Origin: Sympetrum striolatum
Taxonomy: Eukaryota; Arthropoda; Insecta; Odonata; Libellulidae
Direction: 5' to 3'
Assembly (NCBI GenBank): GCA_947579665.1
Contig: OX388350.1
Span: 38,535,393-38,599,392 of the forward strand
Length of the DNA stretch: 64,000 bases
The notes beneath the pieces were generated by a model that worked only from the letters and a program-made list of their open reading frames with translations, had not been told where the DNA came from and did not search any database. Every line of letters begins with the position of its first letter. The stretch's first letter is position 1. Shown one piece after another: positions 20,680 through 33,056 of this stretch. Made by a program: the position numbers and the translations under genes.

Positions 20680-21239
20680 TAATACCGATGTTTCATCATA
20701 AATTTAAAAAATAATATAGTAGTAACTAAGTTTATATCAATACCTGCAAATTTATCTAATTTTTTCATTTTTCATTAAAATAAAATACTTACTATAAAAC
20801 TTGTTATGGAACGTTTATGCTTGTGATTTTTATATTCATCCAGGTAATATTAAATCATTTTTTATTGTCATTGCTAAGTTAGATATGTTTAATATACGCT
20901 TAAATAAGAATGCAAGTATTAATTTTCCCCGTCCGATCAATTTATTGAGGACGCATAGGTAAGTCCAATGAAACCACAGCTGGTATAAACTGAAAGTGTG
21001 GCAGTAAAGTATTATAGCCACGTATTATTATATATATGTAACTATATATAATAAACATTTTTTACTATTTACTAACATTTTTATTAGAATTTGTTACGAG
21101 ATTTCATAGATTTATGTTAACTATGTAACGAAATATGTACAATTTGGCAATTTTCCCTGATTTTATTGATTAATACTCTAAACTCATGGCCACATTGATG
21201 CGCTTAATAAATGTTCAATGAGACATCAATTTTTTTAAA
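20680..21239. other. AT-rich, nothing recognised
   Basis: No gene-like or repeat structure was seen between the pogo-like element and the tandem pair. Confidence 0.4.
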
Positions 21240-21610
21240 TTCTTTCGTTTGAGGAAGATCGATCGATTGTGAGTAGGAAAGTCAACCTGATTTAGCTCAT
21301 TTAATTAAAAAGCTCGATAGCTCCTGTATGTGTCATGCGATGCAAACTAAAGCAAGGCATATAAATTAACAGTGAGCAGTAATCTTTCGTAATTTACTTT
21401 AATATTTAATAAATATTTTAACGAGAAATTCATTCTTTATTATTCTTCCGTTCTCTGTATATCGATTTATTGTGGGTGGAAAGGTCGACCTAATGGGCCT
21501 GCAGCTCATTTAATTAAAAAACTCACGCAAATTTTGTATATGCAACGTGATGTAGGGTAAAGCAAGGTATTTCAAACATGCATTGTTACACCACGTAATG
21601 AAGTATGATT
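21240..21610. repeat. Tandem pair, about 207 bp per copy
   Basis: GCTCATTTAATTAAAAAGCT at 21296 recurs with few changes at 21503. Flanking blocks (ATCGAT followed by TGTGAGTAGGAAAGTC or TGTGGGTGGAAAGGTC; TGATGTAGGGTAAAGCAAGG or an equivalent) appear in the same order in both copies. Confidence 0.7.
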
Positions 21611-23985
21611 TTTCAAAAGCGTACATTTCTGAAAAGCAGCCTATGAACATAAATAAATGAACCGAAGACCTCGGATGCACCGTGGTGGAATTCCACTGCG
21701 TGTTGCCCCACGAAAATGCGAAAAAAGTTTGCTACTCTAATGGGAAAAATTCGGCCGGGAGCGAAAATCAAGCCGCTCCTCATTTGTCTGTTAAATGCTC
21801 CCGAGGCGAGGCCAACCACTATCGCATTCTGCGCTTCCGTGACCACACCCTGCCCAAAAGAGCACGAGAATAAATTACGCGGGGCGTAAAAAATGCGTTG
21901 TTAAAACATTTACGCAGCTCATCAGATATTTCAAGCCGTGAAAAATTTATGCCGCTCCGAGCTGTTCGCAATTAATGACCGCTGCCAGCGACGCGATGCC
22001 TTGTCACGTTCGTTTCTTTGCCGTGTTTTTCCGAAATCTATTACGCCGCGACGATATGAATTCTCATGCGCCCCTTCTTCAGCACGCACGCGCGGGGAAT
22101 TTATGCCCAAGATTTTCCATGAGCTTCCCAGGTAAACAGAAATATATTAGAATGAAATCAGTGCGGGCTGTAGTATCTCTGTGATACTATGTTGAGGAAT
22201 AACTGAGAACTTTATGGTTCCTAGTGAGGAAAGGAATATTTGTTAGCAATCCTTCTTTACTGCACCGGGATCTCCGAGGCATATATAATATATTGATTCT
22301 CACACTATTGTAGCAACTACTTCTTAAGGTAATAATAATATACATTTTTCTTCATGATTGTAACGTATTTTTTCTCGAGAAACCTCCTTTAAAATACTGT
22401 TGCTCAGAAAGCGTTACTTTTTACTTTCGGAACTGTTCAAGAAGTTCTGTTTATTTTACAAAGACGTTTTCTTTGCTTTTTTACTATAATGTATTTAATA
22501 ACTTACTTTTTTACTTATAATGTTTAACAAAAAGAAATAACTGGTTATTTACGGGTACCATTTCAATTGGTATCTCAATTTTAGGTATGCTTTAACTCTT
22601 TCTTTGAATTACAATAAATCTTTAACATTAATCTCTCTTATACCGATCGTTTATTTAATGCGTCGCACTTCTTTTTGTCGCTCCGTGTACTTATAATTAA
22701 ACAGATTCAAACTTCCTAGAACACCCATTCGTTAAATACGATTAAAAACAAATAGATATATATACAAAATAACAGGATGTGAAAATAAAACGGAAGTATA
22801 TAATATGTAATGTGGTACACCGAGTCGCAGTAGCAAAGCCGCTGTCCGACTGTTGAACTCAGGTGTTTCAAAGTCATGAAATTTTTGAAACGATCTCAAA
22901 CGGAAGGAATACATAAGGAATAATATTAAACCAGAAAAGCGTATCGGAGAATTGCTTTCAGTAAAAGAGCGTGAACTAAGAGTTTGAAGGAATTAAGTGT
23001 GAAGGACAAATGACTTCGATTGATAATGTGACTTATATCTCCACTCTCATTTGGATTATGTTAGTGAGTTTCGCTGTTTTATTACATTGCAATAAAAATA
23101 TTTGTTTTTCCTTTGTATGACGGTTGCACTGTTTCATGATTTTAATACAATCAGCGTACAAAATTGTTGCTGAGCAATATAATGTCATCTAAGGAATTCT
23201 TATGTAAACTTGTGTAACTTTTTAAGACTTATGAACAGTTCCACATCTTTACATTCCTAACTACATAAAATTGTATCTTTGACAAAGAATGAGGCAGCGG
23301 CAGATTTCCCTCCGAATTATTTAATGCATATTTTAATGAGTAAATATAATATGAAATGATTTCATGAGTTCCGAAACAAAGTCGAGAAGAAAAACCGATT
23401 TTATTTTGATGAAAAACGAAACGCAATTTATTGATAATTCAGCTTCAATACATAACCGATTTCTAAATTAATTTCCTCAGGAATCATAAAAAACTAATAT
23501 GAGGCCTTTAAATGTTTTGCCAAACATTCAGATCAAATTAATAAAATATCGGAATTTATGTCATCCTCGAAAAGAAAAGTACACAGGGAAAATCATTGCG
23601 AATCACGGTAGGCAAAAGAAAAAGGGGTAAAGAGAAAATTTGATAAAACCATTAATATATTAATTGGTTTCGCTATCAACACAAACAATTCCGCAAAAGT
23701 AAGCATTTAGATGGCAATTTAAAAGATATTCGTGAGCATGGATATTTTTCGTTTACAAGGAGACTAATTAATTTATTTAATTAATTGGATATTATCGTCC
23801 ATGAAATTTTGATGGATGTATCAGTTGAATTTTCCAGTTAATAATTGAAAGCAGGACCCAGATTGAGAAGAAAATAGCACAACTCAGGGAGTATTACAAA
23901 TATACTGCATTCATTACAATCGATATTTTTGGTTCAAATTTAACTCAAAACTGACGCAGGAAAAGGGTGTCAAGCTTATTAGTGA
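21611..23985. other. No gene; GC-balanced patch at 21660-22140
   Basis: The patch carries overlapping short frames in several phases, none with a recognisable motif, which suggests high GC rather than coding. The remainder is AT-rich. Near 22395-22415 there is a 15-base match to the 3' part of the insect microRNA miR-315 as I remember it, without its seed (see rejected items). Confidence 0.35.
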
Positions 23986-24445
23986 TAGAGGAAACATTAT
24001 GATAGATTATTACTGAAAATTTCAAATGAAGTTCATGATTTCCAATTGTAGCTAGGGCTGCTCTTTATTCCTCAATCTCTGATTGCTATTTACACTGGAA
24101 TATAATCTAAAAATACATCTGGTAATGACGTAATGGTTCGTAATCATGGTCATACAATAAGAAATATTGTGTGGTAAAGATAGAAGTATTCCTATCTTCC
24201 TTGCTTATTTATATAACAGAGGAAGCATTTGATAGAATATTCCTTAAATTGTTAGCTAAAGTCATTCTTTTTTATCGTAGCTCGGTTGCTCTTTATTTAC
24301 ATCTAAATGATATTTAAAAGAGAATATAATCTACTTTTCTAACAAATGATAACCAAAATGGACAAAATCAAGGTACCCTTCAACACAAAATATTCTGTGA
24401 TGAAGATAGAAGTATTCTATCCATTATTCTTATATATTTACAATC
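23986..24445. repeat. Tandem pair, about 228 bp per copy
   Basis: GTAGCTAGGGCTGCTCTTTA (24051) recurs as GTAGCTCGGTTGCTCTTTA (24278). The block AGATAGAAGTATTC recurs 224 bp apart (about 24178 and 24402), and GATAGAATATTCC precedes the second copy as GATAGATTATTACTG precedes the first. Both copies are diverged. Confidence 0.65.
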
Positions 24446-25460
24446 GTCATACTTTTTTGTGCGTACTATTAGTAATGGAATGTTAAGCATAGAAAAGTTC
24501 GTCTGGTTATCTTTAAAGACTATCATAGTTATCGAGGATCACTATAGAAAACAGAAGTTTCTCTATACATACACCTTGAACGAAAATTAAAGTATTGAAG
24601 AGATTCCACGAATGGAAGAGCATCAAAAAAGTACGAATCCTTTTATAGAAATGATCCCAGAGTTATATAAAAAGGTCTATGGGAATTCTCAGAAAAGGCA
24701 GATAAATAATCGAATAGATAAATATTGATGCACGAAAGATAAACATTGATCTAAGACCGATTGAGAACTAAATATCACGGGATATTCATAGATGATCAGT
24801 TCTATTCAAAGGAAAACCAATTAGGACTCGAAACATTCTAAAACGTCAAAGGAAAAGCCAAAACAAAAATAGAGAGATAAATCAGAGACTCCAGGCACAA
24901 AGTGGAACCTAAAGAGAATTGTATTCGAGGCATTTACGTGGAATGAATCTCCTAATAGAGCTCGTGGAAGGAAATGAGGTCAATGATGACTTGGAGCCAA
25001 GAATACCAGAAGGTAAGTCTATTTTAGTATTGACAAATGGTAACCAATCGAGAAATGAAGAAATATGGGCAGAAATTCAAAGTCTTGAACAAAAGGTATT
25101 GAATAAATCAACGGAATTTGCGATTCAGCGGGACATTATTTTCCAGGAGGCCAATATTTGCTTAAAAACAGGTGGAACATTGAATTCTTCTGTAAACAGG
25201 CAATGCTGAATAGTTTACGGTGTACTTTTAGAATAATTACGACGAAAAACTCAGAATGGAGAGAAAACAATAACAAGGTACGTTGCAATTCAAAATACGA
25301 AAAGAGGTCCAATTCAAAATACACAATATCCTATGCATTTCTACATTTCAAAGCACATTTACAGCAAAATATGTCTTTGGAACTGAAATAGATTTTGCTA
25401 ATGATCTATTTAAGGATTTAAATACAAAAAATAAGAAAATCCGGATGAAAAGAAGATCTA
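24446..25460. other. Noncoding, one short uncertain open frame
   Basis: The plus strand is open from 24919 to 25209 (96 codons, no strong ATG). The frame contains a consensus splice donor (GGTAAGT) at 25011-25017, so it is not obviously a single exon. The translation is charged, shows no motif I know, and upstream sequence has stops in all frames. I treat it as unassigned. Confidence 0.25.
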
Positions 25461-25469
25461 CACTCCCAT

Positions 25470-25545
25470 AGGAGCGTCGTAGCTGAACTGCCTAAGGCAG
25501 AGGACGATTCAACCCATGATAGGCCCGAAGTGCAAGTATAATATC
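25470..25545 (+). mobile_element. Weak tRNA-like SINE fragment
   Basis: A segment GTAGCTGAACTGCCTAAGGC followed 12-20 bases later by CGATTCAACCC resembles the A and B boxes of a tRNA-derived SINE with a shortened middle. It is degenerate and could be chance. Confidence 0.25.
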
Positions 25546-26330
25546 ACTCGTCTCCGTTTGGTGTAACGTAACAGAAAACGCTATTTATTTTGTTTCCAAA
25601 TACATAGAAATATATTGGTTTGAAATTTTTAAAATTCAGTCGGAAAACAAAGAAAAAATACTGACTTATATGTTTTTCCATTAAGTATTTAGCTCGAGAA
25701 CCGGCTGAAACCTTACCCTGTCAACCATTTGATACGAAGAGTAGGGGAATAGGACTTACTTGGCAAGTGAGGTAGTTTAACTTAAGCTTCCCTCACTGAG
25801 CCTAAAGCTTTAAGTAATTCGTGGAACAAGTGAGACACTATAACTGTAAAAGTAACAATTTACGCAGCATTAGGAGAAGTTTATATTAGTACAATAATAG
25901 TTTTACAATGTGAGCTATACTTACAATGAGCAATCGGTAGATTTACACGAGAAATAAAAGTGTATAAAACATTATTACTTTGAATCACTAGATATCAAGT
26001 ACATTTTTAAAAGAAAGAATCCGTGCCTCTATAAAAATTTGAAAGAGTATGTCACTGAGGATCCCAAGTACAAACTTATTAAGCTGCCCAAATTTGAGAA
26101 GGGCTTCAATTAAATATGTTTACTCTATTTGATGAGGACTATGAATTAGTCGAAGCCATCTTGTTTTTAAAATATAAAACGTGGGACTACTACAAAATTG
26201 CCTTGATTTATTCCAAAAAGAAATGAGTTAAGAGATCCTAGGCATCGGTGAAATCGTCATTAATGGTTAGAGATTATAAAAATCTAAGCATGGAAATGAT
26301 AAGGTATTAGGATCTGAAAAAGCTGCGACA
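25546..26330. other. AT-rich, nothing recognised
   Basis: No frame, RNA gene or repeat was identified. Confidence 0.4.
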
Positions 26331-26353
26331 AAACGAATGCTATATATACTCGG

Positions 26354-26428
26354 ACTCCTGGATAGCCAAGTGGGCTATGAATTCGGCTTCAGAGAAAGCG
26401 GTCCCGGGTTATATTCCCGGTGCGAGCA
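26354..26428 (+). mobile_element. tRNA-derived SINE head
   Basis: An A-box-like TAGCCAAGTGGGC (about 26363-26375) and the arm AGCGGTCCCGGGTTATATTC (about 26397-26416), containing a B-box-like GGTTATATTCC, sit at the spacing of a tRNA with a long variable arm. The first resembles serine or leucine tRNAs. Mutations in the B box and the lack of a matching acceptor stem point to a SINE rather than a working tRNA. A 20-base sequence just upstream (26332-26351) is shared exactly with 7733-7752. Confidence 0.55.
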
Positions 26429-26429
26429 C

Positions 26430-27734
26430 ATGTGCAAAACGACCTGAAATGTCGAAACACTTTTAACCAATAGAAAAAATTATACGTAATTATATTATAA
26501 GAGAAAGATAAACAGAATAATAAATACATAAAGGGCAATGATCGATGAGCTACAAAGAACTACGAATATATAATAATATATAATACTAGCTGAAGTGCCC
26601 GTTGATTCTCAGCGGGGAAAAATTAAAATTAATAGATACTTTTGTTACAGGCTTTATCGTAACACATGCCTCATAATTTTAGGTAGATAGCAAATGTCAG
26701 GCTATCATCATTTCCAAACCAATAAACAAACAAAATAAAGTTATAATAAAATCTGCAAAGTTACCTAAATATTAGAATGAACAATTCTTCGATGAAGACA
26801 ACATCTGTTTAAGGATTATAAAATGTATATTCGAAGATAGCATTAGGATAAGCAGCATCACGTTTAAGGAGACATTTTCAGAAAGGGAAAAATAGATATC
26901 GGAAACAACGATCAAACGCAACCAAAATGTATTTTATATCACTCTGAAACAACCGAGATTGAACACCGATGACAGAATGATAGTAAATGTATAAGAATTG
27001 GAAGCACTTAAAAAAACCACAATGAATAACTTTTTTTATTCTGCGAATAACAAAACGTAAACTTGCTTTACCTTTTCGATGGAGGTATACGATATTGAAT
27101 ATATATAATATATTCAGTAGAAACAGGATAAATGATGATAAAATAATTTTCGCGAAACGGATTTTAACAACTGCACTGAGAGGCTCCAAATGTCGGATGT
27201 TTTATTTGCAAGTGGAGCGGAAATTTTCGTATCCGTCATCTTGGGCAGATCAAAAGCCCGATGGAGAGAGAGATTCAAATGCATGCGCTGCGAAATTTAT
27301 CGAGCTCCCCGTCCATCCCGCGCTCCAAATTGTTTATTCTCCTTTTGTCCTGCTCCTGCGAGTTCGACTCGTCGTAAAACTTTAACGACCGAAATGGTTT
27401 AGGATTGTAATTGACGGACGCGCGCTAAATTTTCGAGAGCGTTTTCATGTATGCGTTTTGATTCTTCTTTCTGCGACAAAAGAATGCTCGATGACGTGGA
27501 ATTCGGAATGTAATCAACTCGCTGGAATCCGTTATTGTGGGTCATTCTTGTTTCTCTAACTTTTATTCGCGGCGAGATTTAGTCGTATTCGATTTCCCTG
27601 TTATTTTCACATCGATTCAAGCTTGAAATATGTACCGGGCGTACGCGTTTCCAATGGGAACATTTCTGCGTGTTTTTCGATGAAATTCCAACGCATGAAT
27701 CCATCTTTTGAATCTTTCAACATGTACCGACCAC
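26430..27734. other. No gene; GC-balanced patch at 27190-27610
   Basis: AT-rich sequence up to about 27100, then a patch with many CpG dinucleotides and overlapping frames in several phases without known motifs. Confidence 0.35.
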
Positions 27735-28640
27735 AGAAAGAATATAGGTGAACGTGGAACAGAACGGGACTGTGTGGCTTAACGGGATACTGTGGTTTTT
27801 CAGCCCAATTAGTGCTATTAAATAAGAAAAAATACTCAATTACATCGGATTGACATGTCAGACAAGTGTGCAAGCAATTTTTATCATTCCGTGCTCCTTT
27901 GCGATTCAGAACACTACGTCGAATTTTCAGTGATCGTTTTGTAATTTTGGGCAACTATTCCTGATGCATGTAAGTAGTAATTCGTTTTAATACTTAAGCA
28001 TTACTTATAGCGGCCTGTTAGATGAATTTCAATCTACATTTCTGTATTGACAATGTTTATTGGGCTAGAATACTATAGATACAGCGATAGAATTGGTTAA
28101 CCTAAAACTGAGGTTGTGGGGCAGAACGGGGTAACTAAACCTTCATTTTCTTGTGACAGTGGAGAAGATGACGACTACCTTTACAGTCCTGAGTATTCAG
28201 CGGAGGGCTGGATAAGATTTTTCAGTTGCTATCAGTGGTCGCACAATAGGTATACGGTAATAGATAGTAAAGAGGATTAGGCCGTCCACATAAGTGTATT
28301 ATGTGAATAACCTGCGTTTTTCATGCTCAACCTAAATTATCTTTTAATGTTTTTAAGTTTGTCAAGTTGATTTTTAAGTCCATAATAATTTGTCACTATT
28401 GTAACATACAATCCCGTTTTGCCCTACCCCTAGGGCAAAATAGGGAAGTTCACACTTCCTTGAAAAACCATTAATAATATAAAAATGCTAAATGTGCAAT
28501 ACCGAATATATGACTTTTTACAAAGCTAACATTGTAATAATGTTTTTCATGCCATAATATTGCAACTTTTTACTTTCCTAATACCCCAAAAATATCTGAG
28601 AAAATGAAGTATTCCGTAGTACCCCACATTCCCCTACTAT
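27735..28640 (+). mobile_element. Tigger/pogo-like DNA transposon remnant
   Basis: The region contains several scattered G-rich blocks of the GGGGCAGAACGGGG type: 27757 and 28116 on plus; CCCGTTTTGCCCTACCCC at 28412 and CCCCACATTCCCC at 28622 on the opposite strand. Within it is a transposase-tail relic (28149-28315). The boundaries are guesses based on these terminal-like blocks. No target duplication was confirmed. Confidence 0.4.
28149..28315 (+). pseudogene. Tigger-like transposase C-terminal relic
   Basis: The plus frame reads SGEDDDYLYSPEYSAEGWIR, continues through an FSCYQWSHN motif to a TAG at 28278-28280, and runs on to a terminal ISVLC. This matches the zinc-binding tail found at the C terminus of many Tigger/jerky-type transposases: CxxC, then EGWIxCxxCxxWxHxxC, then CxxC. 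Several of the expected cysteines are replaced by tyrosine or phenylalanine and the frame has a stop, so it is dead. A possible splice acceptor (TTTTCTTGTGACAG) lies at 28146-28159. Only the tail is recognisable. Confidence 0.5.
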
Positions 28641-28649
28641 TGTGTACGG

Positions 28650-28900
28650 TAAAGTTGTTCCTGCTACCATACCTTGGTGAATTGAATGATTTTCATTTCA
28701 TGACGATGTGAAAGCTACTGAGGTACGAATGTAACTAAATAAGGGCACCAATTAAGGCTTCTCCTTATGGAATGCCAAGAAAACAGTTACTCGTAGAGTC
28801 TTTGTGCTTCACTTGGACATGTATCGTACATGCTCCGCGCACTACATTCTGGTTTTGTGAAGAAAGCAAGGGCAATCAACCTCTCTCTCATTCCTCTTAA
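28650..28900 (-). repeat. Dispersed repeat R1, inverted copy C
   Basis: On the minus strand the series GTTTTCTTGGCATTCCATAA, then GGAGAAGCCTTAATTGGTGC, then GTACCTCAGTAGC matches copies A and B at 12860-13500. It abuts the right edge of the transposon remnant. Confidence 0.55.
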
Positions 28901-30865
28901 CTAGCTCTTGGCAGCGTATTGCAAGATATATTGTGTAGCTTGGTGGGACGTTGCAGCGATCATACTAAAATATTCTCTCCAAAAATTAAAATTTTCCTAA
29001 TTCAGTTAAATTTCAAAATAACGCTAAGAAGTGTGTTGCTTGCAACTCCTCGAAGTTTTAGTTACTAGTAATAATTTAGCAAACAACATCAGGCAGGGAA
29101 GCAGCGGTGTATAGCATAGTATTTAGAAAAAAAATTAATTTAGTTTAGTTAGTTCCATTTTGAAATTTCAGCTTGCACTGGGAGTACTAGTAAATTTGGG
29201 GTCCTTTGCTATTGAATTAATTGTACGGATCAGCTATAGCTATTATTCATAGCTTACAATTACATAAACACTGGAAACTAGTTATCAAACACGTATTTTT
29301 CTGTCATACTTTAAGTACTTTCATCATATTTGATATAGAGCGTAATAAGTGTAACTAATTACATTACAGAAGTGTAAATGAATATTTTAGGATTCTAAAT
29401 TATGGTTGAAAACAATTTGAGCTTTTGGATACTAATGTACTATACTGATACTAAAGTTAGACAAAAAATTGCTTCTCTTCGAAAGCCATCCATCAATGAA
29501 TAAATGTTTACAAAAAGCCGCAAAATAGAAATGTGAATCTAAAATGTTAAAGAATTCATAGAAATAAAATTAATTCTTTCCCAAAGCTTGAGGATAATTT
29601 CTCAGAAAACGAATTGCTATTGCAAAGTACACTTAGAGCCGTGCTCAAATAACCATTCTTATCATACAACCAATGAAACTCCTTACAACAGCTTCTTCAT
29701 AAAATAGCTCATTATTCCCCATAACTTTCGAGCGTGAGATCGATAGCAAAAAGAAAGCGACGTGTTTTATTACTGGGGGCACATAGGCGTAAATTACGAA
29801 GCGGAAAACAAAAAAGGAAGTTATGAATAAACAACTCCTCCTTCGGTGGGAGACTACTACGAGATTTACGGCAAAGCAACACGCTTCACAATAGAATTCA
29901 TTGCGAAATCGTTCCTTAATTCAAAAAGCGCCTTTGTTTTCCTAAAATCCTCTCAGTTATTCTCTCAGTTTTCCTAAAATCCTCAGTATTAACTCAAATC
30001 TGGCGCAAAAACTCTTTCTGGGGCGAAACGAAGGAAATTTTGACGATTTCCGCATCTCTTTTCATCGGAGTAAATCCGAGTAGTAAAACTACTACTAAAG
30101 GCTGAGTCGTTTCTGCATAGATAAGCGATTGCGGTCACGGTTCACTCGTCTCCTAAAAACATTACCTCCGATGCATTCGGCGCTGAGCATTCTCGGAAGG
30201 GCCTTGTGAATGGGCGGCGGAGGTTTTAATCTAATCCCTTTAAATTAAATTCCCATCATCGACGAAGGGGAGGAAGGAACGGCTTCGTGGAACGCATTCG
30301 AAAAATCTCCCGCTACGGTCGATTGCTCTCGAAACTCTCCCTCCTTCGTCTTTATTCCATTTCGAAGAGTTGCAATACGGATTCCGTCGAATAAGAACAT
30401 GTCCACTCCAATGTGTTTGTGTGATTAAGTCGGACAATGAAAACAGTGTTTAAAAGTAAGTAGAGCGATTACTGGTTACAGTATCGAGGACACGGTATGA
30501 GATGGGTTAATTGCATCTGATGCAGATATTGTTAACGTATATTCATTTATGCATTTAATTTTACATAGATAAATTACAAAGATAAATTAAGTTAAATATT
30601 ACCGATCTTTATAAAATTTTAATTCAAAGAGGAACAATTTTTTTCGACGTAAACGAAAACAAAATTATTCTGTTTCAATGGAGGTCCAATAGTACCGCAA
30701 TACTGATTTGCCTTTGTTTATTGAAGATGATAGCTTAGACACCGAAATAAGTACAGGGTTAATGAACCTTGCAAAGCCACGGAGACTTCCAACTCCCACT
30801 AGTTGGAATTTTTACACAATTGCGTTGTTGTTTCCTGTAAGTTCTTCGACTGCTTATGCCATTTC
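28901..30865. other. No gene; GC-balanced patch at 29690-30440
   Basis: AT-rich DNA followed by a patch with moderate CpG content. A minus-strand frame (30437-30240) has no recognised motif. Between 29935 and 29990 a short CTCTCAGTTTTCCTAAAATC block is locally repeated. Confidence 0.35.
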
Positions 30866-30868
30866 CCC

Positions 30869-30951
30869 ACAATGGCTCCCTCTAGGAATAGAACCCGGGT
30901 CTGCTTTCACAGAAGCCGAAAGCGTAGCTCAATTGGCCATTCGGGAGCTCA
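30869..30951 (-). mobile_element. tRNA-derived SINE, minus strand
   Basis: On the minus strand an A-box-like TGGCCAATTGAGCTACGC (30922-30939) and a B-box-like GGGTTCTATTCC (30885-30896) are at tRNA spacing, with a plausible anticodon arm between. The plus-strand frame running across it (30708-31097, 129 codons) is explained by the SINE and shows no protein motif. Confidence 0.5.
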
Positions 30952-31317
30952 ACCATACTGTTTTTAGCCTTCAAAACCACGGATTTCTGGATATTTTAAA
31001 ATCTAATGTAAACTTATTTTGTTGTTCCTATTTTACATTGCTATTAACTGTTCTTTTCCTACACATGCAATACACCACAGAATTTGCGTATTCGTAAAGT
31101 TGGTTATTCTAAATTGTTAACTTATGACGATTCATCATTAGACATTTTTCTCTGACTATAATAAGGATTAGTTTAAGTGCGTCTATGAAATTGTATTCAC
31201 GCTGAACTTGCATTCTTGACCTTGTAGTAAAATAAAACAGATATTTGAACGTAACATGAAAATTAGATAAGAAAATAATTTTCTAGTTTGTAAACCTAGA
31301 GAAGATGATATTTACCA

Positions 31318-31392
31318 ACTTCGCAGGTGAAGTGGTTAGCGAGCTAGCTTTCTTAAACGAATATCCCGGTTCGAGTCCAGGCTAACTAGGTT
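31318..31392 (+). mobile_element. tRNA-like unit, SINE head or tRNA pseudogene
   Basis: The A box TGAAGTGGTTAGCGAGC (31328-31344) and a perfect B box GGTTCGAGTCC (31368-31378) are 24 bp apart. The T-arm can pair (CCCGG with CCAGG, one mismatch). The acceptor ends do not form a clean 7-bp stem and no terminator-like T run follows directly, so I favour a SINE head. Confidence 0.55.
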
Positions 31393-33056
31393 TTTCCGGG
31401 CTAGGGAATTGTGTAGGGCATAGGTTAGAGTGCTTGTGTTAGTCGTTTTTGTCAGAGATCGCTCGCATTAAATCGTGGATTGGATATCGTTGTTTAGTAT
31501 TATTTGGATAATTTTAAATGTGAGGATGTGAAAACGATAAGGTGATAATTTGGCCTAGAAAGTAACATTTTAAACCGTGAAATGTGGTCTGTGTGTTTAG
31601 AGGATACATTTTGGTAGAAGTACCGGGGAGATATCTGTTTGAATAAGTGTGTGTATGTATATCTTATTATTGGCATATCTGTTTGATTTACGTTGTTCAT
31701 AGACAATGATTGCCATCAGAGGAAACTCTACTTGCTTCTTTAATTATTAAATAATTAATTAATAAACAGACTTGATATAATCGGGGGATTCCTGAATATA
31801 TAAATAATAATAATGGTAATATTTAAAAATTTATAAGATAGTGGACCTTTTCAAATAGTTTTTTCGTCTAAGGTTTCCGACGTCGATAAAGATCTTTGAG
31901 GTTCTTAGTTCCTGCTGACTTTCATCTTCCCGGAAATTTTGCGAACAAAATGTAACAAAAAGTACTTAACGAAGAAGTGAGCGGAAAACCATGCTGCGCA
32001 GAATCATTCGTTATAGCCGTGCTACTTCGGGTGGAACGAGAAGAAACTAATGAACGCAAACAAGCAGAAGAACAGTCTCTTGTTTTGAGAAAACGGCGGA
32101 GGCCATTATATTTCACGTTTTTGATATAATTCTCCCTTCAATCTCAACAATTTTCCTCAGAAGACTTCCACGGTTCGCATATCAAATTCAACTTCCAGAG
32201 GAGAGAGAGAGAGAGGGCTCCAACTTAGTTACATCAAAAATCAAATGAGAAACTTCGGGGGATCGGAGATCATCGCAGGGTCTTGAGAAAATATCAATGG
32301 GAACGGGATCAGCGGGGATAAGCGATGCGAAACGAAGTTTTCTAATTTATTCCGCGTTAATTTGCTCGAAATTAATAACTTTATCTCGGATATTGCTTTA
32401 TTTCTCGGAGCGGACTATTTCCGAGAAAATTAATTACTCGGAGAAACGAAAACATGAGGATGAAATCGTTTAACTTGATGAGCTCTGAAGAAGGGAAATT
32501 GGTACATTTTTATATAATTTAAGGTGGATAATTAAGTAAGACTGAAAGAAGAAGGCGGAAGAGGATCGGGAACTTTATACTGAAATAATTTGGGATTTTC
32601 CGTAATTGTTAAAAAATACCTCATTTTGAGTTGCGGTAAATTATTTCAAATTAACCTCTCTTAGGATATTTTTAAAATGAGTTGTTGCTTGAGAAGAGAT
32701 ATTTAATATTAGTTCCGTCTATGCATAGTAAAAGTTAGAGGTGTAGTTAAAGTTCAAAAGTTCTTCGAAAGCGGTCTTTGTTGGTATAACATACCCACGT
32801 TGCGACCCGTTAAGAATATACGGGAAAATCTCGCATTACTGACCTTTTAAGAAATTCCCAATTTGTGTACACTCAAATTGCCGTGCTATCATCTTGAGGG
32901 GTAGAAGATATCAACAACCTTCTTAAGCACTTTTTTAAGTCCCTTAGTTCCTCTTAATTGTTTTCAGTTGCCTTTTATCTCGACGACCAAGAGTATTAAT
33001 TTGCATTATCATTTAAGAAACTGTATCCTGATTGCTTACGAAAAAGAACATTAATA
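31393..33056. other. No gene; GC-balanced patch at 31980-32480
   Basis: Contains a (GA)n run at about 32198-32214. No coding frame of note was found. Confidence 0.4.

Noticed and set aside
22390..22450. Possible miR-315 precursor
   Set aside because: TGTTGCTCAGAAAGC matches the 3' part of the microRNA as remembered, but the seed differs and the downstream sequence forms only a poor hairpin.
30708..31097. Plus-strand frame of 129 codons
   Set aside because: It reads through the minus-strand SINE at 30869-30951 and has no known domain or coding bias.
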